DNA of 64,000 nt from CAVWSM01 sp963799425 (GTDB lineage: Bacteria; Actinomycetota; Actinomycetes; Jiangellales; Jiangellaceae). Numbering within the stretch: the first letter of the stretch is position 1; each line of letters begins with the position of its first letter. Location of the stretch: the NCBI GenBank assembly GCA_963799425.1, contig CAWCXA010000017.1, positions 482,660 through 546,659 on the forward strand. The letters run 5' to 3'. This document shows, one piece after another, positions 26,600 through 35,555 of this stretch. The position numbers and the translations under genes were made by a program. The notes under the pieces were generated by a model. That model saw nothing but the letters and a program-made list of their open reading frames with translations, made no database searches and was not told the DNA's origin.

Positions 26600-27570
26600 C
26601 GGGCCCGCTCCGGGTAGCCCAGCTCAGGCGCGGACACGTCGTCGAGCGCGGTCCGGATCGCTTCCGGCAGGACCAGCTCCTCGACGCCCAAGGTGCCCCG
26701 CAGCTGCGCGGAAGTGCGCGACCCCAAGATGGCGGAGGCCACGCCAGGTTGGTCGCGCACCCACGCCAGTGCCACCTCGAGCGGCGCCACGCCAAGCCCG
26801 TCGGCGGCAGTGCACACGGCTTCGACGATGCGGCGCGCCCGCGCATCGAGGTAGCGCTCGACAAAGCTTGCGAAGTGCGGGGAAGCGGCGCGGGAGTCGG
26901 CCGGCGTGCCGCTGCGGTACTTGCCGGTCAGCACCCCGCGACCAAGCGGCGACCAGGCCAACACACCGAGCCCGAGACTTTGTGCGGCTGGAAGCACCTC
27001 GCGCTCGATGCCGCGCTGCACCAGTGAGTACTCGACTTGAGCCGAGACCGGCACGGCGCGGCCCGGGAGGCTGCGTTGGTGGGCCACGGCCCACCCCGTC
27101 TGCCAGCCGCCGTAGTTGCAGATGCCCGCGTAGCGGGCTCGTCCGGTCGCTAACGCATGGTCGACCGCCGACAGCGTCTCTTCGAGGGGGACGTCGGTCG
27201 CGTACGTGTGCACCTGCCACAGGTCGACGTGGCCGACGCCGAGTCGCAGCAACGAACCGTCCAGCTGGTCGAGCAACCCGCGCCGCGACAGGTCAATGAC
27301 ACGAGTCCCGGTGCGGCGCGAGATGCCGGCCTTGGTGGCAACCACCACATCGGCACGAGGGACGACCTTGCCCAGCAGGCTGCCGATGATCGTCTCGCTG
27401 GCGCCGTCGGTGTAACCGGCCGCGGTGTCGAGCAACGTGCCGCCGGCCTCGACGAAGGCCTCCAGCAGGTCGCGCGCCTCGTGCTCGTCGGTGTCGCGCC
27501 CCCACTGCATGGTGCCGAGGCCGAGGCGGGAGACGGACAGACCGCTCCGCCCCACGTACCTCTGCTCCAT
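26596..27570 (-). CDS. Aldo/keto reductase
   Basis: 324 aa from the ATG at 27570 (MEQRYVGRSGLSVSRLGLG, a typical AKR start); an upstream ATG would add 15 basic residues. The tetrad is visible: Asp and Tyr in LLDTAAGYTDG, Lys in VATKAG, and His in VHTY. The NADPH-binding end is ILGSRTSAQL. It reduces aldehydes or ketones with NADPH; the physiological substrate is unknown. It overlaps the HHH gene by 4 bp. Confidence 0.88.
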   Translation of the reverse strand: MEQRYVGRSGLSVSRLGLGTMQWGRDTDEHEARDLLEAFVEAGGTLLDTAAGYTDGASETIIGSLLGKVVPRADVVVATKAGISRRTGTRVIDLSRRGLLDQLDGSLLRLGVGHVDLWQVHTYATDVPLEETLSAVDHALATGRARYAGICNYGGWQTGWAVAHQRSLPGRAVPVSAQVEYSLVQRGIEREVLPAAQSLGLGVLAWSPLGRGVLTGKYRSGTPADSRAASPHFASFVERYLDARARRIVEAVCTAADGLGVAPLEVALAWVRDQPGVASAILGSRTSAQLRGTLGVEELVLPEAIRTALDDVSAPELGYPERAR

Positions 27571-27666
27571 GGTGCGTGAGGTTACCGCCGGGACACGCCG
27601 CTTCGGCCGACGCATCGCCGTGGCGGTGCTTGCGAGGAGTCATCTCGTTCCGCGATCATCGGCGCC

Positions 27667-28485
27667 GTGATGCGGCGGCGCCTGTTGGTAGTCCTCGCGG
27701 CGTGTCTGCCGCTCCTGATCGTCGGCTGGGTCGGCGTGCTGCTGACGCGGTCGCCCTCCGACGAGTCGGCGAACCCCTCGACCTCGGCGAACGATCCGTC
27801 GTCCGACGTTCCGGTCGAGCAGACCACGGGAAGTCCGAACGCCGCACCGCCAACTCCCGCCCCGCCCTACGACCCGCCACCGACCCGGGGCACGCTCGCC
27901 GGCTCGCCCGACGTGCTCGATGCTGCGATCACACAGGCGCGCACCCAGTTCGAGCAATATGACGGCAACTATCCTCCCCAAGCCGACAGCGCCACGGTGC
28001 TGTTTGCCGGCGATGTCGGGGCCCACCGTGTCATGGTGGTCGTGGCGCCGTCCGCTTGCCTCAATCCCCGCGCATGCCCTCCGACACCGTTGCTGCACCG
28101 CGTCGTGCTCACTGGTCCCGCCGGGGCGGCAGTCGATCAGCTGACGCTGTTCAACAACGGTGACGACTCGGAAGGATCCGATGAGCAGGCCGTCGTGGTC
28201 GGCGACGTCACCGGCACGGTGACCGTCATCGTCTACCCGAGCTCGACAGAGCCGGTCGAGATCGGCGCCGTCCCCATCGGCGGGGATTCGATCGTGTGGC
28301 AGTCCGCGGCGGACCAGGGCGGTTGGGCCAGCGCCGAGCTGTCCGGGGTCAACCCGGTCTTCCTCGTCAAGCGGGCCGGTGCCTGCGGGACGACGCTCGT
28401 CGGGTACGTCGGCGAGGATTTCCCGATCGACCAGGTCGCCGTCGACGCGGCCATCCAGGAGGGCTGCACGGCCGGGATGGCTTAG
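27667..28485 (+). CDS. Exported/membrane-anchored hypothetical protein
   Basis: 272 aa (GTG 27667; ATG 27670 possible). The N-terminus MRRRLLVVLAACLPLLIVGWVGVLL could be a lipobox (LAAC) or a membrane anchor; the hydrophobic stretch continuing past Cys favours an anchor. A Ser/Pro/Thr-rich linker (residues 30-75) leads to a globular extracellular domain of about 190 residues with four cysteines (SACLNPRAC, GACGTT, EGCTAG), which may form disulfides. No family is recognised. Confidence 0.7.
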   Translation: MMRRRLLVVLAACLPLLIVGWVGVLLTRSPSDESANPSTSANDPSSDVPVEQTTGSPNAAPPTPAPPYDPPPTRGTLAGSPDVLDAAITQARTQFEQYDGNYPPQADSATVLFAGDVGAHRVMVVVAPSACLNPRACPPTPLLHRVVLTGPAGAAVDQLTLFNNGDDSEGSDEQAVVVGDVTGTVTVIVYPSSTEPVEIGAVPIGGDSIVWQSAADQGGWASAELSGVNPVFLVKRAGACGTTLVGYVGEDFPIDQVAVDAAIQEGCTAGMA

Positions 28486-28562
28486 CGACGCGCGCCCCAG
28501 TCGCCGGGACACGTGCGCCATCTCGGTAGGCTCGCCGCGGCCCCGACGGACCCGGAGGATGC

Positions 28563-29615
28563 ATGCGGCTCGGACTGAACCTCGGCTATTGGGGTGGACG
28601 GGCCGACCGAGACAACCTCGCCTTGGCGCAGGAAGCCGACCGGCTCGGCTATGCCGTCGTCTGGGCGGCGGAGGCGTACGGGTCGGACGCGCCAACCGTG
28701 CTGTCCTACCTAGCCGCGCATACCGAACGCATCGACATCGGCAGCGCTGTCATGCAGATTCCCGCGCGCACTCCCGCGGCGACCGCGATGACCGCCGCGA
28801 CGCTCGACACGTTGTCCGGTGGCCGCTTCCGTCTCGGGCTCGGCGTCTCCGGGCCGCAGGTGTCCGAAGGCTGGCACGGGGTCCGGTTCGACAAGCCACT
28901 GGGCCGTACGCGTGAGTACGTCGACATCGTTCGCAAGGCGCTACGCCGCGAGCGACTGACCTACGACGGCGAGCACTGGACGCTCCCGCTGCCCGACGGT
29001 CCGGGAAAGGCCCTGCGGCTGACCGTGCATCCGGTGCGCAAGGAGATTCCGATCTACCTTGCCGCGGTGGGGCCGCGCAACCTCGAGCTTGCGGGCGAGA
29101 TAGCCGACGGGTGGCTCGGAGTCTTCTTCAGCCCCGCGCACGCCGACGATGTGCTCGCGCACATCCAGGACGGTCGCGCCAAGGCCGGTCATGAGGGACT
29201 CGACGGGTTTGACATCGTCCCCAGCGTCCCGGTCGTGATCGGCGACGACCCGCGCGACTGTGCCGAGCTCGTCCGTCCGTACGCCGCGCTCTACATCGGC
29301 GGCATGGGTAGCCGGGAGCAGAACTTCTACAACCAGCTTGCGGTGCGGATGGGCTTCGACCGGGAGGCGGCGGAGATCCAGGACCTCTACCTCGGCGGTG
29401 AGCAGGCCGAAGCGGCGGCGCGGGTGCCCTTCGACTTCCTCGACCAGACGTCGCTGCTGGGCTCAGCCGAGCGCATCGGCGCGCGGGTGCGCGTTTACGC
29501 GGAGGCTGGCGTGACCACGCTGTCGGCCCTGCCGCTGGGCATCACCTTCGACGAGCGCATGGCGGCGCTGCGGACCATGGCAGCGGCCCTGACGGCCGCC
29601 GGAGTGGGGGAGTAG
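28563..29615 (+). CDS. LLM-class F420-dependent oxidoreductase
   Basis: 350 aa, start ATG 28563 with GGAGG upstream. Luciferase-like signatures: MRLGLNLGYWG, VWAAEAYGSDAP, TLDTLSGGRFRLGLGVSGPQ, IPIYLAAVGPRNLELAGEIADGW. The family TIM-barrel binds F420 (or FMN). The substrate is unknown. Its stop abuts the uppP start (GTG directly after TAG), so the two are cotranscribed. Confidence 0.87.
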   Translation: MRLGLNLGYWGGRADRDNLALAQEADRLGYAVVWAAEAYGSDAPTVLSYLAAHTERIDIGSAVMQIPARTPAATAMTAATLDTLSGGRFRLGLGVSGPQVSEGWHGVRFDKPLGRTREYVDIVRKALRRERLTYDGEHWTLPLPDGPGKALRLTVHPVRKEIPIYLAAVGPRNLELAGEIADGWLGVFFSPAHADDVLAHIQDGRAKAGHEGLDGFDIVPSVPVVIGDDPRDCAELVRPYAALYIGGMGSREQNFYNQLAVRMGFDREAAEIQDLYLGGEQAEAAARVPFDFLDQTSLLGSAERIGARVRVYAEAGVTTLSALPLGITFDERMAALRTMAAALTAAGVGE

Positions 29616-30440
29616 GTGCAGGAGTGGTTCCAAGCCGTCGTCCTCGGCGTGATCCAGGGGTTGACGGAGTTTCTGCCCATCTCGTCCAGCGCGCATCTGC
29701 GGATCTTCCCGGAGCTGTTCGGCTGGGGTGACCCGGGCGCCGCCTTCACGGCCGTGGTCCAGATCGGCACCGAGCTCGCCGTGATCCTGTACTTCTGGCG
29801 CGAGATCTGGGCGATCATCACGACCTGGTCGAGGTCGCTGGTCCGCCCTGACCTTCGCGGGCATCAGGACGCGCGGATGGGCTGGTACATCATCGTCGGC
29901 TCGATCCCGATCGTCGTGCTCGGCTTTCTGTTCCAGGATCAGATCGAGACGGCGGCCCGCAACTTGTGGCTCATCGCGACCACGCTGGTCGCGCTCGGCG
30001 TTGTGCTGGGCGTTGCCGACCACGTGGGCAAGCTCGTGCTGCCACTCAAGCGGCTCGACCTGCGGCACGCGATCTTGTACGGGCTCGCGCAGGCGTGCGC
30101 GCTGATCCCCGGCGTGTCACGGTCCGGCGCGACGGTGAGCATGGGGCTGTTCCTGGGCTACGAGCGCGCGGCGGCGACGAAGTACGCGTTCCTGCTCGCG
30201 ATCCCGTCCGTGCTGGGCGCCGGAGTGTTCGAGCTAGCCGACGCGGTCGGCGCGCATGACACCTACAGCGGTGCGCAGATCGCGCTCGCCACGGCCGTCG
30301 CGTTCGCCGTCGCGCTGCTCACGGTCCGCTGGCTGATGCACTACATCAGCCACCACAGCTATCTGCCGTTCGTGATCTACCGCATCGCGCTCGGGGGCCT
30401 GGTGTTCGTCCTGCTCGGCACCGGCGTGCTGTCCGCCTGA
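29616..30440 (+). CDS. uppP: Undecaprenyl-diphosphatase
   Basis: 274 aa integral membrane protein of the UppP/BacA family. It recycles undecaprenyl diphosphate to the monophosphate carrier for peptidoglycan and other wall polymers; loss sensitises to bacitracin. Signatures: QGLTEFLPISSSAHLRI near the N-terminus and PGVSRSGATVSMGL in the second half, forming the active site, plus about eight membrane segments. The GTG start immediately follows the stop of the F420-type gene. It is convergent with an M23 peptidase gene. Confidence 0.95.
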   Translation: MQEWFQAVVLGVIQGLTEFLPISSSAHLRIFPELFGWGDPGAAFTAVVQIGTELAVILYFWREIWAIITTWSRSLVRPDLRGHQDARMGWYIIVGSIPIVVLGFLFQDQIETAARNLWLIATTLVALGVVLGVADHVGKLVLPLKRLDLRHAILYGLAQACALIPGVSRSGATVSMGLFLGYERAAATKYAFLLAIPSVLGAGVFELADAVGAHDTYSGAQIALATAVAFAVALLTVRWLMHYISHHSYLPFVIYRIALGGLVFVLLGTGVLSA

Positions 30441-30451
30441 CCTCTTGCGTG

Positions 30452-31933
30452 TCAGCCCGCGGGGAGGCCGGCGTTGGCGAGGTAGGGGGCGGGATCGACC
30501 GGCTCGCCGTCGATGCGGACCTCGAAGTGCAGATGCGGTCCGGTGGATCGCCCGGTTGACCCGACCACTCCGATGCGCTGGCCCTTGTGCACGACATCGC
30601 CGGTAGAGACCAACAGCTGCGCCTGGTGGGCGTACAACGTCGTCGTCGCGCGCCCTGCGACGACACCGTGATCGACGACCGTCATGTTGCCGTAGCCGCC
30701 ACCGTTCCAGCCGGCTTCGATGACCACTCCGTCGTCGGCGGCGTAGATGAAACCGTCGCCAGGCGCGAAGTCGATGCCGGTGTGCATCTTGCCGTAGCGC
30801 AGGATCGGGTGGAACCGATAGCCGAACGGCGAGTTGACCTCGCCGAACCCGGGCCGCACGAACGCGCCCGTAGCGGTGATCGTGACGTTGACCGGCCGGC
30901 GGTCCCGCGCCCACGACAGGATCGATCGGCCGACCTCGCCGGAGTTGGCCAGGAACGCCTCGTGCTGGGCGATGTCGGCTTGTCTTGCCGCCTCCGCAGC
31001 GGCAACCACCACCGCACGCCGCCCAACGATGTCATCGACCTGCAGCTTGGCCGTCGCCGCCTGGTCGGCCGCGGCCTGGCGCTCGGCCAGGGACCCCGCG
31101 GCATCCGCACGTACGCGCTCGATCTCCGCGCGCACGTCATCGAGCCGATCCTGCGCGTTGAGCAGATCGGCGCGCTCGGCCTGGACGGCGGTGATGGTCT
31201 CCTGCTCGGCGCGTACGACGGTGTCGATGCCGATCACCGTGTCGGCAAACTCCTTGGGTGACTCCGCCTCGAGAGCCTCCGCGAGATCGGAGAATCCACC
31301 CGTCTGGTAGACCTCGCGGGCGACCTGGCCGAGAGCCTCCTGCGACTCCGAGAGCCGAGTCTTGGTCCGTGCGATCTGCCGGTTGACCTTGGCCTGCTGA
31401 GCGCGGGCTTCCTCGAGGTCCTGCTGGGCTTGCGCGTCGGCAGTCTGCGCCTTGGTCAGATCGGCCTGTGCGGTCTCCCAGGCCGTCTGCAGCGCAGTCA
31501 ACTCGGCCTCGGCCTCCGCGAGCGCCAGCTGCGCGTCGACCACCGCCTGGTCCGACTCGTGCAGCTCCTCGCGGATTTCGGCGATCTGTTCTTTGGTCAG
31601 ATAAGACTTAGCGGGGGCCGGCCCCGGGGGCGGCGCTGGAGCCGGGACGGGAGCGGGTGCGGGTCCGGGCGGCGGAAGGGTCGGTGCCGGTGGTGGCGTG
31701 GACGGCGGTGGCGGCGCGGGCGTCGTGCTCGGCGTGGGCGTCGGCGTGGTGGACGGCGTCGATGGCGTCGCCGATGGGGTGTCAGACGGAGTTGTCGGAG
31801 CGGGCACGCTCGCCACGGCAACCGAGGGCAACAGACCGGCCACGGCAACAGCCACGCCAGCGGCCATCCACCTGCCACGTGGGGGATGGGGCATGCGCTG
31901 ACGGTCCGATCGGTTGGTTGCGGTCTGAGCCAC
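30452..31933 (-). CDS. Exported M23 peptidase with coiled coil
   Basis: Up to 493 aa (GTG 31933; ATG 31894 would give 480 aa with a cleaner signal peptide MPHPPRGRWMAAGVAVAVAG). A Pro/Thr-rich linker (residues about 43-108) is followed by a long coiled coil (about 115-315, Ala/Glu/Gln rich, EnvC/RipA-like). A C-terminal M23 domain follows with His-x3-Asp in MHTGIDF, HQAQ and HLHFEV. It should act on peptidoglycan during division or growth, possibly regulated by the coiled coil. No cyclic-di-AMP riboswitch was found upstream. Confidence 0.88.
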   Translation of the reverse strand: MAQTATNRSDRQRMPHPPRGRWMAAGVAVAVAGLLPSVAVASVPAPTTPSDTPSATPSTPSTTPTPTPSTTPAPPPPSTPPPAPTLPPPGPAPAPVPAPAPPPGPAPAKSYLTKEQIAEIREELHESDQAVVDAQLALAEAEAELTALQTAWETAQADLTKAQTADAQAQQDLEEARAQQAKVNRQIARTKTRLSESQEALGQVAREVYQTGGFSDLAEALEAESPKEFADTVIGIDTVVRAEQETITAVQAERADLLNAQDRLDDVRAEIERVRADAAGSLAERQAAADQAATAKLQVDDIVGRRAVVVAAAEAARQADIAQHEAFLANSGEVGRSILSWARDRRPVNVTITATGAFVRPGFGEVNSPFGYRFHPILRYGKMHTGIDFAPGDGFIYAADDGVVIEAGWNGGGYGNMTVVDHGVVAGRATTTLYAHQAQLLVSTGDVVHKGQRIGVVGSTGRSTGPHLHFEVRIDGEPVDPAPYLANAGLPAG

Positions 31934-32037
31934 GGCGTCGTGTGCCGCTGCGTCTGAGAGTCATGCCTAGCGCAGGATGCGCGATTTTGCACGCCCCTCA
32001 GCCCGGAATGTCTGCATTTGGTGTCGGAATGTTCACA

Positions 32038-32058
32038 CACAGGGGCTCCGCCCCCGTG
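32038..32058. terminator. GC-rich hairpin in divergent region, terminator-like
   Basis: CACAGGGGC-TCC-GCCCCCGTG, a common actinobacterial terminator type. Here it lies between two divergent genes, so its target transcript is unclear. It may limit transcripts from the phosphatase side or from antisense. Confidence 0.4.
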
Positions 32059-32090
32059 GACCCCCGAATGCCAACCCGTAGGCTCCCGCC

Positions 32091-32798
32091 GTGGCCACAG
32101 TCCTGCTTGTACGCCATGGACGAACCACCGCAAACGTTGACGGAACGCTTGCTGGCACGTCGCCGGGAGTGCTGCTCGACGATCGAGGCGTCGACCAGGC
32201 ACGGCGGTTGGCTGACCGACTGGCGCCGCTGCGTTTCGCGCGCATCGTCACCAGCCCGCTCGAGCGCTGCAGACAGACCGCGGAGCTGTTGTCGGGAAAC
32301 CGTGCCGAACCAACGGTCGATGTCGAGGTCGGACTTTCCGAGTGCGACTACGGTGAGTGGACCGGCCGCAAGCTGACCGAGCTCGCCAAGCTGAAGTTGT
32401 GGCGGGTCGTTCAGGACCATCCGTCGGGAGTCGAGTTTCCCGGTGGCGAGCGTCTGCAGGACGTACAGTCGCGGGCTGTCTCAGCGGTACGACGATGGGA
32501 CGCGCGCGTGACCACGGAACACGGCCGCACGGCCCTGTGGGTCGCCGTCTCCCACGCCGACGTCATCAAGGCGATCGTCGCCGACGCGTTGGGCATGCAC
32601 CTCGATCTCTTCCAGCGCATCGTCGTCGACCCGGCAAGCGTGACAGCGATCCGCTACACCGAGCGGCGCCCGTTCGTGCTGCGGCAGAACGACACCGGCG
32701 GCGACCTCGCAAGCCTCGCGCCGGTCAAGCGGCGTGGGCGAAAGCCGGCCGAAGGTGACGCCCCCGTAGGTGGCGGGGCAGGCGCAGTCGATACGTGA
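32091..32798 (+). CDS. Histidine-phosphatase family protein (MSMEG_4193-like)
   Basis: 235 aa. RHG at residues 8-10 (LLVRHGRTTAN), SPLERCRQTAE at about 55-65, Glu in LSECDYGEWTG and His in VAVSHADVIKAIV define the phosphoglycerate-mutase-like fold. This subgroup is conserved in Actinobacteria next to DUF3090, SCO1664 and mshC, as here. Function unknown; a link to mycothiol or F420 metabolism is only context-based. GTG start 32091. Confidence 0.88.
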   Translation: MATVLLVRHGRTTANVDGTLAGTSPGVLLDDRGVDQARRLADRLAPLRFARIVTSPLERCRQTAELLSGNRAEPTVDVEVGLSECDYGEWTGRKLTELAKLKLWRVVQDHPSGVEFPGGERLQDVQSRAVSAVRRWDARVTTEHGRTALWVAVSHADVIKAIVADALGMHLDLFQRIVVDPASVTAIRYTERRPFVLRQNDTGGDLASLAPVKRRGRKPAEGDAPVGGGAGAVDT

Positions 32799-32816
32799 CG
32801 GCTTAAGGTTTCACCC

Positions 32817-33395
32817 GTGCGTCAGGTCTTCGAGTTCGACCCGCCCGAACGGTTCGTCGTCGGCACGGTTGGGGAGCCAGGGCAGCGCACGTTCTTCATG
32901 CAGGCGCGCGGCAGCGGCCGGCTCACCACGGTTGGGCTGGAGAAGGAACAGGTCACCGTCCTGGCCGAGCGGCTCAACTCCCTCCTCGACGAGGTGCTGC
33001 GCCGCACCGCCGGCGACCCCGCGGTCCCCGCGGCGGTGCCGTCCGACCTGGACGACCGTGATCCGCTGGAGCAGCCGATCGACGAGGAGTTTCGCGTCGG
33101 CAATCTGACGCTCGGGTGGGATGTCGAGGCCAACCGTGTCGTCGTCGAGGCGTTCGAGCTGGGTGACGACGACGCGGAGGAGGCCGACGCAGAGCCCGAA
33201 GTGGCCGACGACGATCCCGACGACGATCGGCGCATCCTGGTGGTGCGCATGTCCGGAGGTATGGCCCGCGCATTCGCCCAACGCGCGCTCGCCGTCGTGT
33301 CCGCCGGACGTCCGCCGTGTCCGTTGTGCGGGCAGCCGCTGGACCCTGCGGGGCACATCTGCCCGCGGCAGAACGGCTACCGCAGGCGCGGCTGA
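32817..33395 (+). CDS. DUF3090-family protein
   Basis: 192 aa starting VRQVFEFDPPERFVVGTVGEPGQRTFF. The C-terminal zinc-ribbon-like segment has Cys pairs CPLCGQPLDP and HICPRQNGYRR. It is conserved in Actinobacteria in this exact gene order (histidine phosphatase, DUF3090, SCO1664, mshC). GTG start, 18 bp after the phosphatase stop. Confidence 0.9.
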   Translation: MRQVFEFDPPERFVVGTVGEPGQRTFFMQARGSGRLTTVGLEKEQVTVLAERLNSLLDEVLRRTAGDPAVPAAVPSDLDDRDPLEQPIDEEFRVGNLTLGWDVEANRVVVEAFELGDDDAEEADAEPEVADDDPDDDRRILVVRMSGGMARAFAQRALAVVSAGRPPCPLCGQPLDPAGHICPRQNGYRRRG

Positions 33396-33396
33396 C

Positions 33397-34209
33397 GTGG
33401 CTCAGCCAACCCTGGACAACGGCTTCGGCGGGGCCGATCGCGTGCTGCTCGAACGCGGGTCGCTCTCCGTGGAGGCGCGGCTCGTGCAGGCGTCCAACGC
33501 GACGTTCTTCGGTCGCCTCGATCTCGATGGGCAGCAGGCCGCCTGCGTCTACAAGCCCGTACGAGGGGAGCAGCCGCTCTGGGACTTTCCGGATGGGACG
33601 CTCGCGGCCCGGGAAGTAGCGACTGCGGTCGTCTCCGCTGCGCTCGGCTGGGATCTTGTGCCGCCCACGGTGCTGCGTGACGGGCCGTACGGACCGGGCA
33701 TGTGCCAGCTGTGGGTCGAGGCCGACCCCAGTGCCGACCTAGTCGACATCGCGCGGCCGGGGGAGATTCCGGAGGGCTGGTTCGCTGTCCTGGAGGCTGT
33801 CGACGCGGACGACCGGCCCGTCCTGCTCGTACACGCGGACGACCCGCGACTTCGGCGACTCGCGCTGTTCGACGCGGTGTGCAACAACGCCGACCGCAAG
33901 GGCGGACACGTGCTGGTGACCAGTGGCGGGCATGTGTACGGGGTCGACCACGGCGTCACGTTCAACGAAGAAGACAAGCTGCGCACGGTGCTCTGGGGTT
34001 GGGCCGGCCAACCGCTCGACGCCACGGAAGTGGCCGCCCTCCGCCACCTCGAACGCGCGCTGGGCGCCTCGTTGGGAGAGCGGCTGGGCTCGTTGCTCAC
34101 GACAGCGGAGGTGACGGCCACGGTCGCGCGGGTGGAACGCCTCTTGCGGCGCGGCCGCTTCCCGCGACCCGACAGCTCCTGGCCCGCCATCCCCTGGCCC
34201 GCGTTCTGA
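33397..34209 (+). CDS. SCO1664-family protein (PI3/PI4-kinase-like fold)
   Basis: 270 aa, GTG start one base after the DUF3090 stop. Motifs of a degenerate phosphoinositide-kinase-like fold: VYKPVRGEQPLWDFP (lysine in the ATP site), FDAVCNNADRKGGH (catalytic loop-like) and VYGVDHGVTFNEEDKLRTVLWG (DHG-type). It is conserved in Actinobacteria; the substrate is unknown. It is part of the mshC operon. Confidence 0.9.
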   Translation: MAQPTLDNGFGGADRVLLERGSLSVEARLVQASNATFFGRLDLDGQQAACVYKPVRGEQPLWDFPDGTLAAREVATAVVSAALGWDLVPPTVLRDGPYGPGMCQLWVEADPSADLVDIARPGEIPEGWFAVLEAVDADDRPVLLVHADDPRLRRLALFDAVCNNADRKGGHVLVTSGGHVYGVDHGVTFNEEDKLRTVLWGWAGQPLDATEVAALRHLERALGASLGERLGSLLTTAEVTATVARVERLLRRGRFPRPDSSWPAIPWPAF

Positions 34210-34241
34210 CGAGCCGCCGATCGCGTCCTAGGCTGCCTCAC

Positions 34242-35468
34242 ATGCAGTCCTGGTCTGTCGAGGAGCCACCGACCCTGCCCGCCAGTGGCAGAGCCGTCCG
34301 GCTGCATGACACCTCGACCGGCCAGCTCGTTGTCGGCGCCGACGGCACAAGCGCCCGGGTCTACGTCTGCGGCATCACCCCGTACGACGCGACGCATTTG
34401 GGTCACGCGGCCACCTACGTCGCCTTCGATCTGCTCATCCGGGCGTGGCGAGACGCGGGGCTGGCGGTGACCTACGTGCAGAACGTCACCGACATCGATG
34501 ACCCGCTGCTCGAGCGTGCGGCCGAGACGGGGGAATCCTGGACCGCGATCGCCGCCCGCGACATCGAGCTGTATCGCGAGGACATGGCCGCGCTGCGGGT
34601 GCTACCGCCGACGCACTATGTCGGGGCTGTCGAGTCGATCCCGTTGGTGCTCGACCTGGTCGAGCGGCTGCGGGAGCGGGGCGCGGTCTACGAGCTGGAC
34701 GGCGATCTCTACCTCGCGGTGTCGCTGGCACCCGGGTTCGGCTCGGTGTCACGGCTCGATGCCGAGCCCATGCTGGCGTTGTTTGCAGAGCGCGGTGGCG
34801 ATCCCGACCGGGTCGGCAAGAAGCACCCGCTGGACTGCCTGGTCTGGCTGGCCGAGCGACCCGGCGAACCTGCCTGGGACAGCCCGTTCGGTCGTGGGCG
34901 CCCCGGATGGCATGTCGAGTGCACCGCGATCGCCCTGCACTACCTCGGCAGCGACTTCGACGTCCAGGCGGGTGGCAGCGACCTCGCGTTCCCGCACCAT
35001 GAGATGTGTGCAGCGGGCGCGCAGATCGCGACGGGAGAGCGCTTCGCGAAGGCGTACGTGCACTCCGGCATGGTCGGGCTCGGCGGCGAGAAGATGAGCA
35101 AGTCGAAGGGCAACCTCGTCTTCGTCTCCCGGCTCCGCGCCGACGGCGTCGACCCGATGGCGATCCGGCTGGCCCTGCTGGCGCAGCACTATCGCAGCGA
35201 CTGGGAGTGGACCGACTTGGCGCTGTCCGAGGCACAGCGGCGGCTGGATCTGTGGCGTTCGGCTGTGGCTGGCCCGGCCGGTCCGGACGGGATTGCCGTC
35301 CTGGAGGCCGTGCGCGAGCGGCTGGCCGACGACCTCGACGCTCCTGGTGCTGTTGCGGCCATCGATCAGTGGGCCGCGACTGCTGCCGCGAGCGCCGGCG
35401 ACGACGCGGACGCGCCTGAGCTCGTCGCCGCCGTCGCCGACAGCCTGCTCGGCGTCGCACTGCGCTGA
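34242..35468 (+). CDS. mshC: Mycothiol ligase (Cys:GlcN-Ins ligase)
   Basis: 408 aa from the ATG at 34242. It joins cysteine to glucosaminyl-inositol using ATP in mycothiol synthesis. It is built like cysteinyl-tRNA synthetase without the anticodon domain. The zinc ligand is Cys43 (VCGITPYD), the HIGH-like box is THLGH at 51-55, further zinc ligands lie in GWHVECTAI and PHHE, and KMSKSKGN near residue 285 is the KMSKS loop. Length matches MshC (about 410), shorter than CysS. It confirms that the host makes mycothiol. It is the last gene of the DUF3090-SCO1664 operon and convergent with PAC2. Confidence 0.95.
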   Translation: MQSWSVEEPPTLPASGRAVRLHDTSTGQLVVGADGTSARVYVCGITPYDATHLGHAATYVAFDLLIRAWRDAGLAVTYVQNVTDIDDPLLERAAETGESWTAIAARDIELYREDMAALRVLPPTHYVGAVESIPLVLDLVERLRERGAVYELDGDLYLAVSLAPGFGSVSRLDAEPMLALFAERGGDPDRVGKKHPLDCLVWLAERPGEPAWDSPFGRGRPGWHVECTAIALHYLGSDFDVQAGGSDLAFPHHEMCAAGAQIATGERFAKAYVHSGMVGLGGEKMSKSKGNLVFVSRLRADGVDPMAIRLALLAQHYRSDWEWTDLALSEAQRRLDLWRSAVAGPAGPDGIAVLEAVRERLADDLDAPGAVAAIDQWAATAAASAGDDADAPELVAAVADSLLGVALR

Positions 35469-35555
35469 TGGGGCCCCACCACCAAGTGGATCATCCGACA
35501 ACCACGGTGCGATGAGCCCGGCGATGTCGGATCCTTGCCGCCTCTCAACAGAGAG

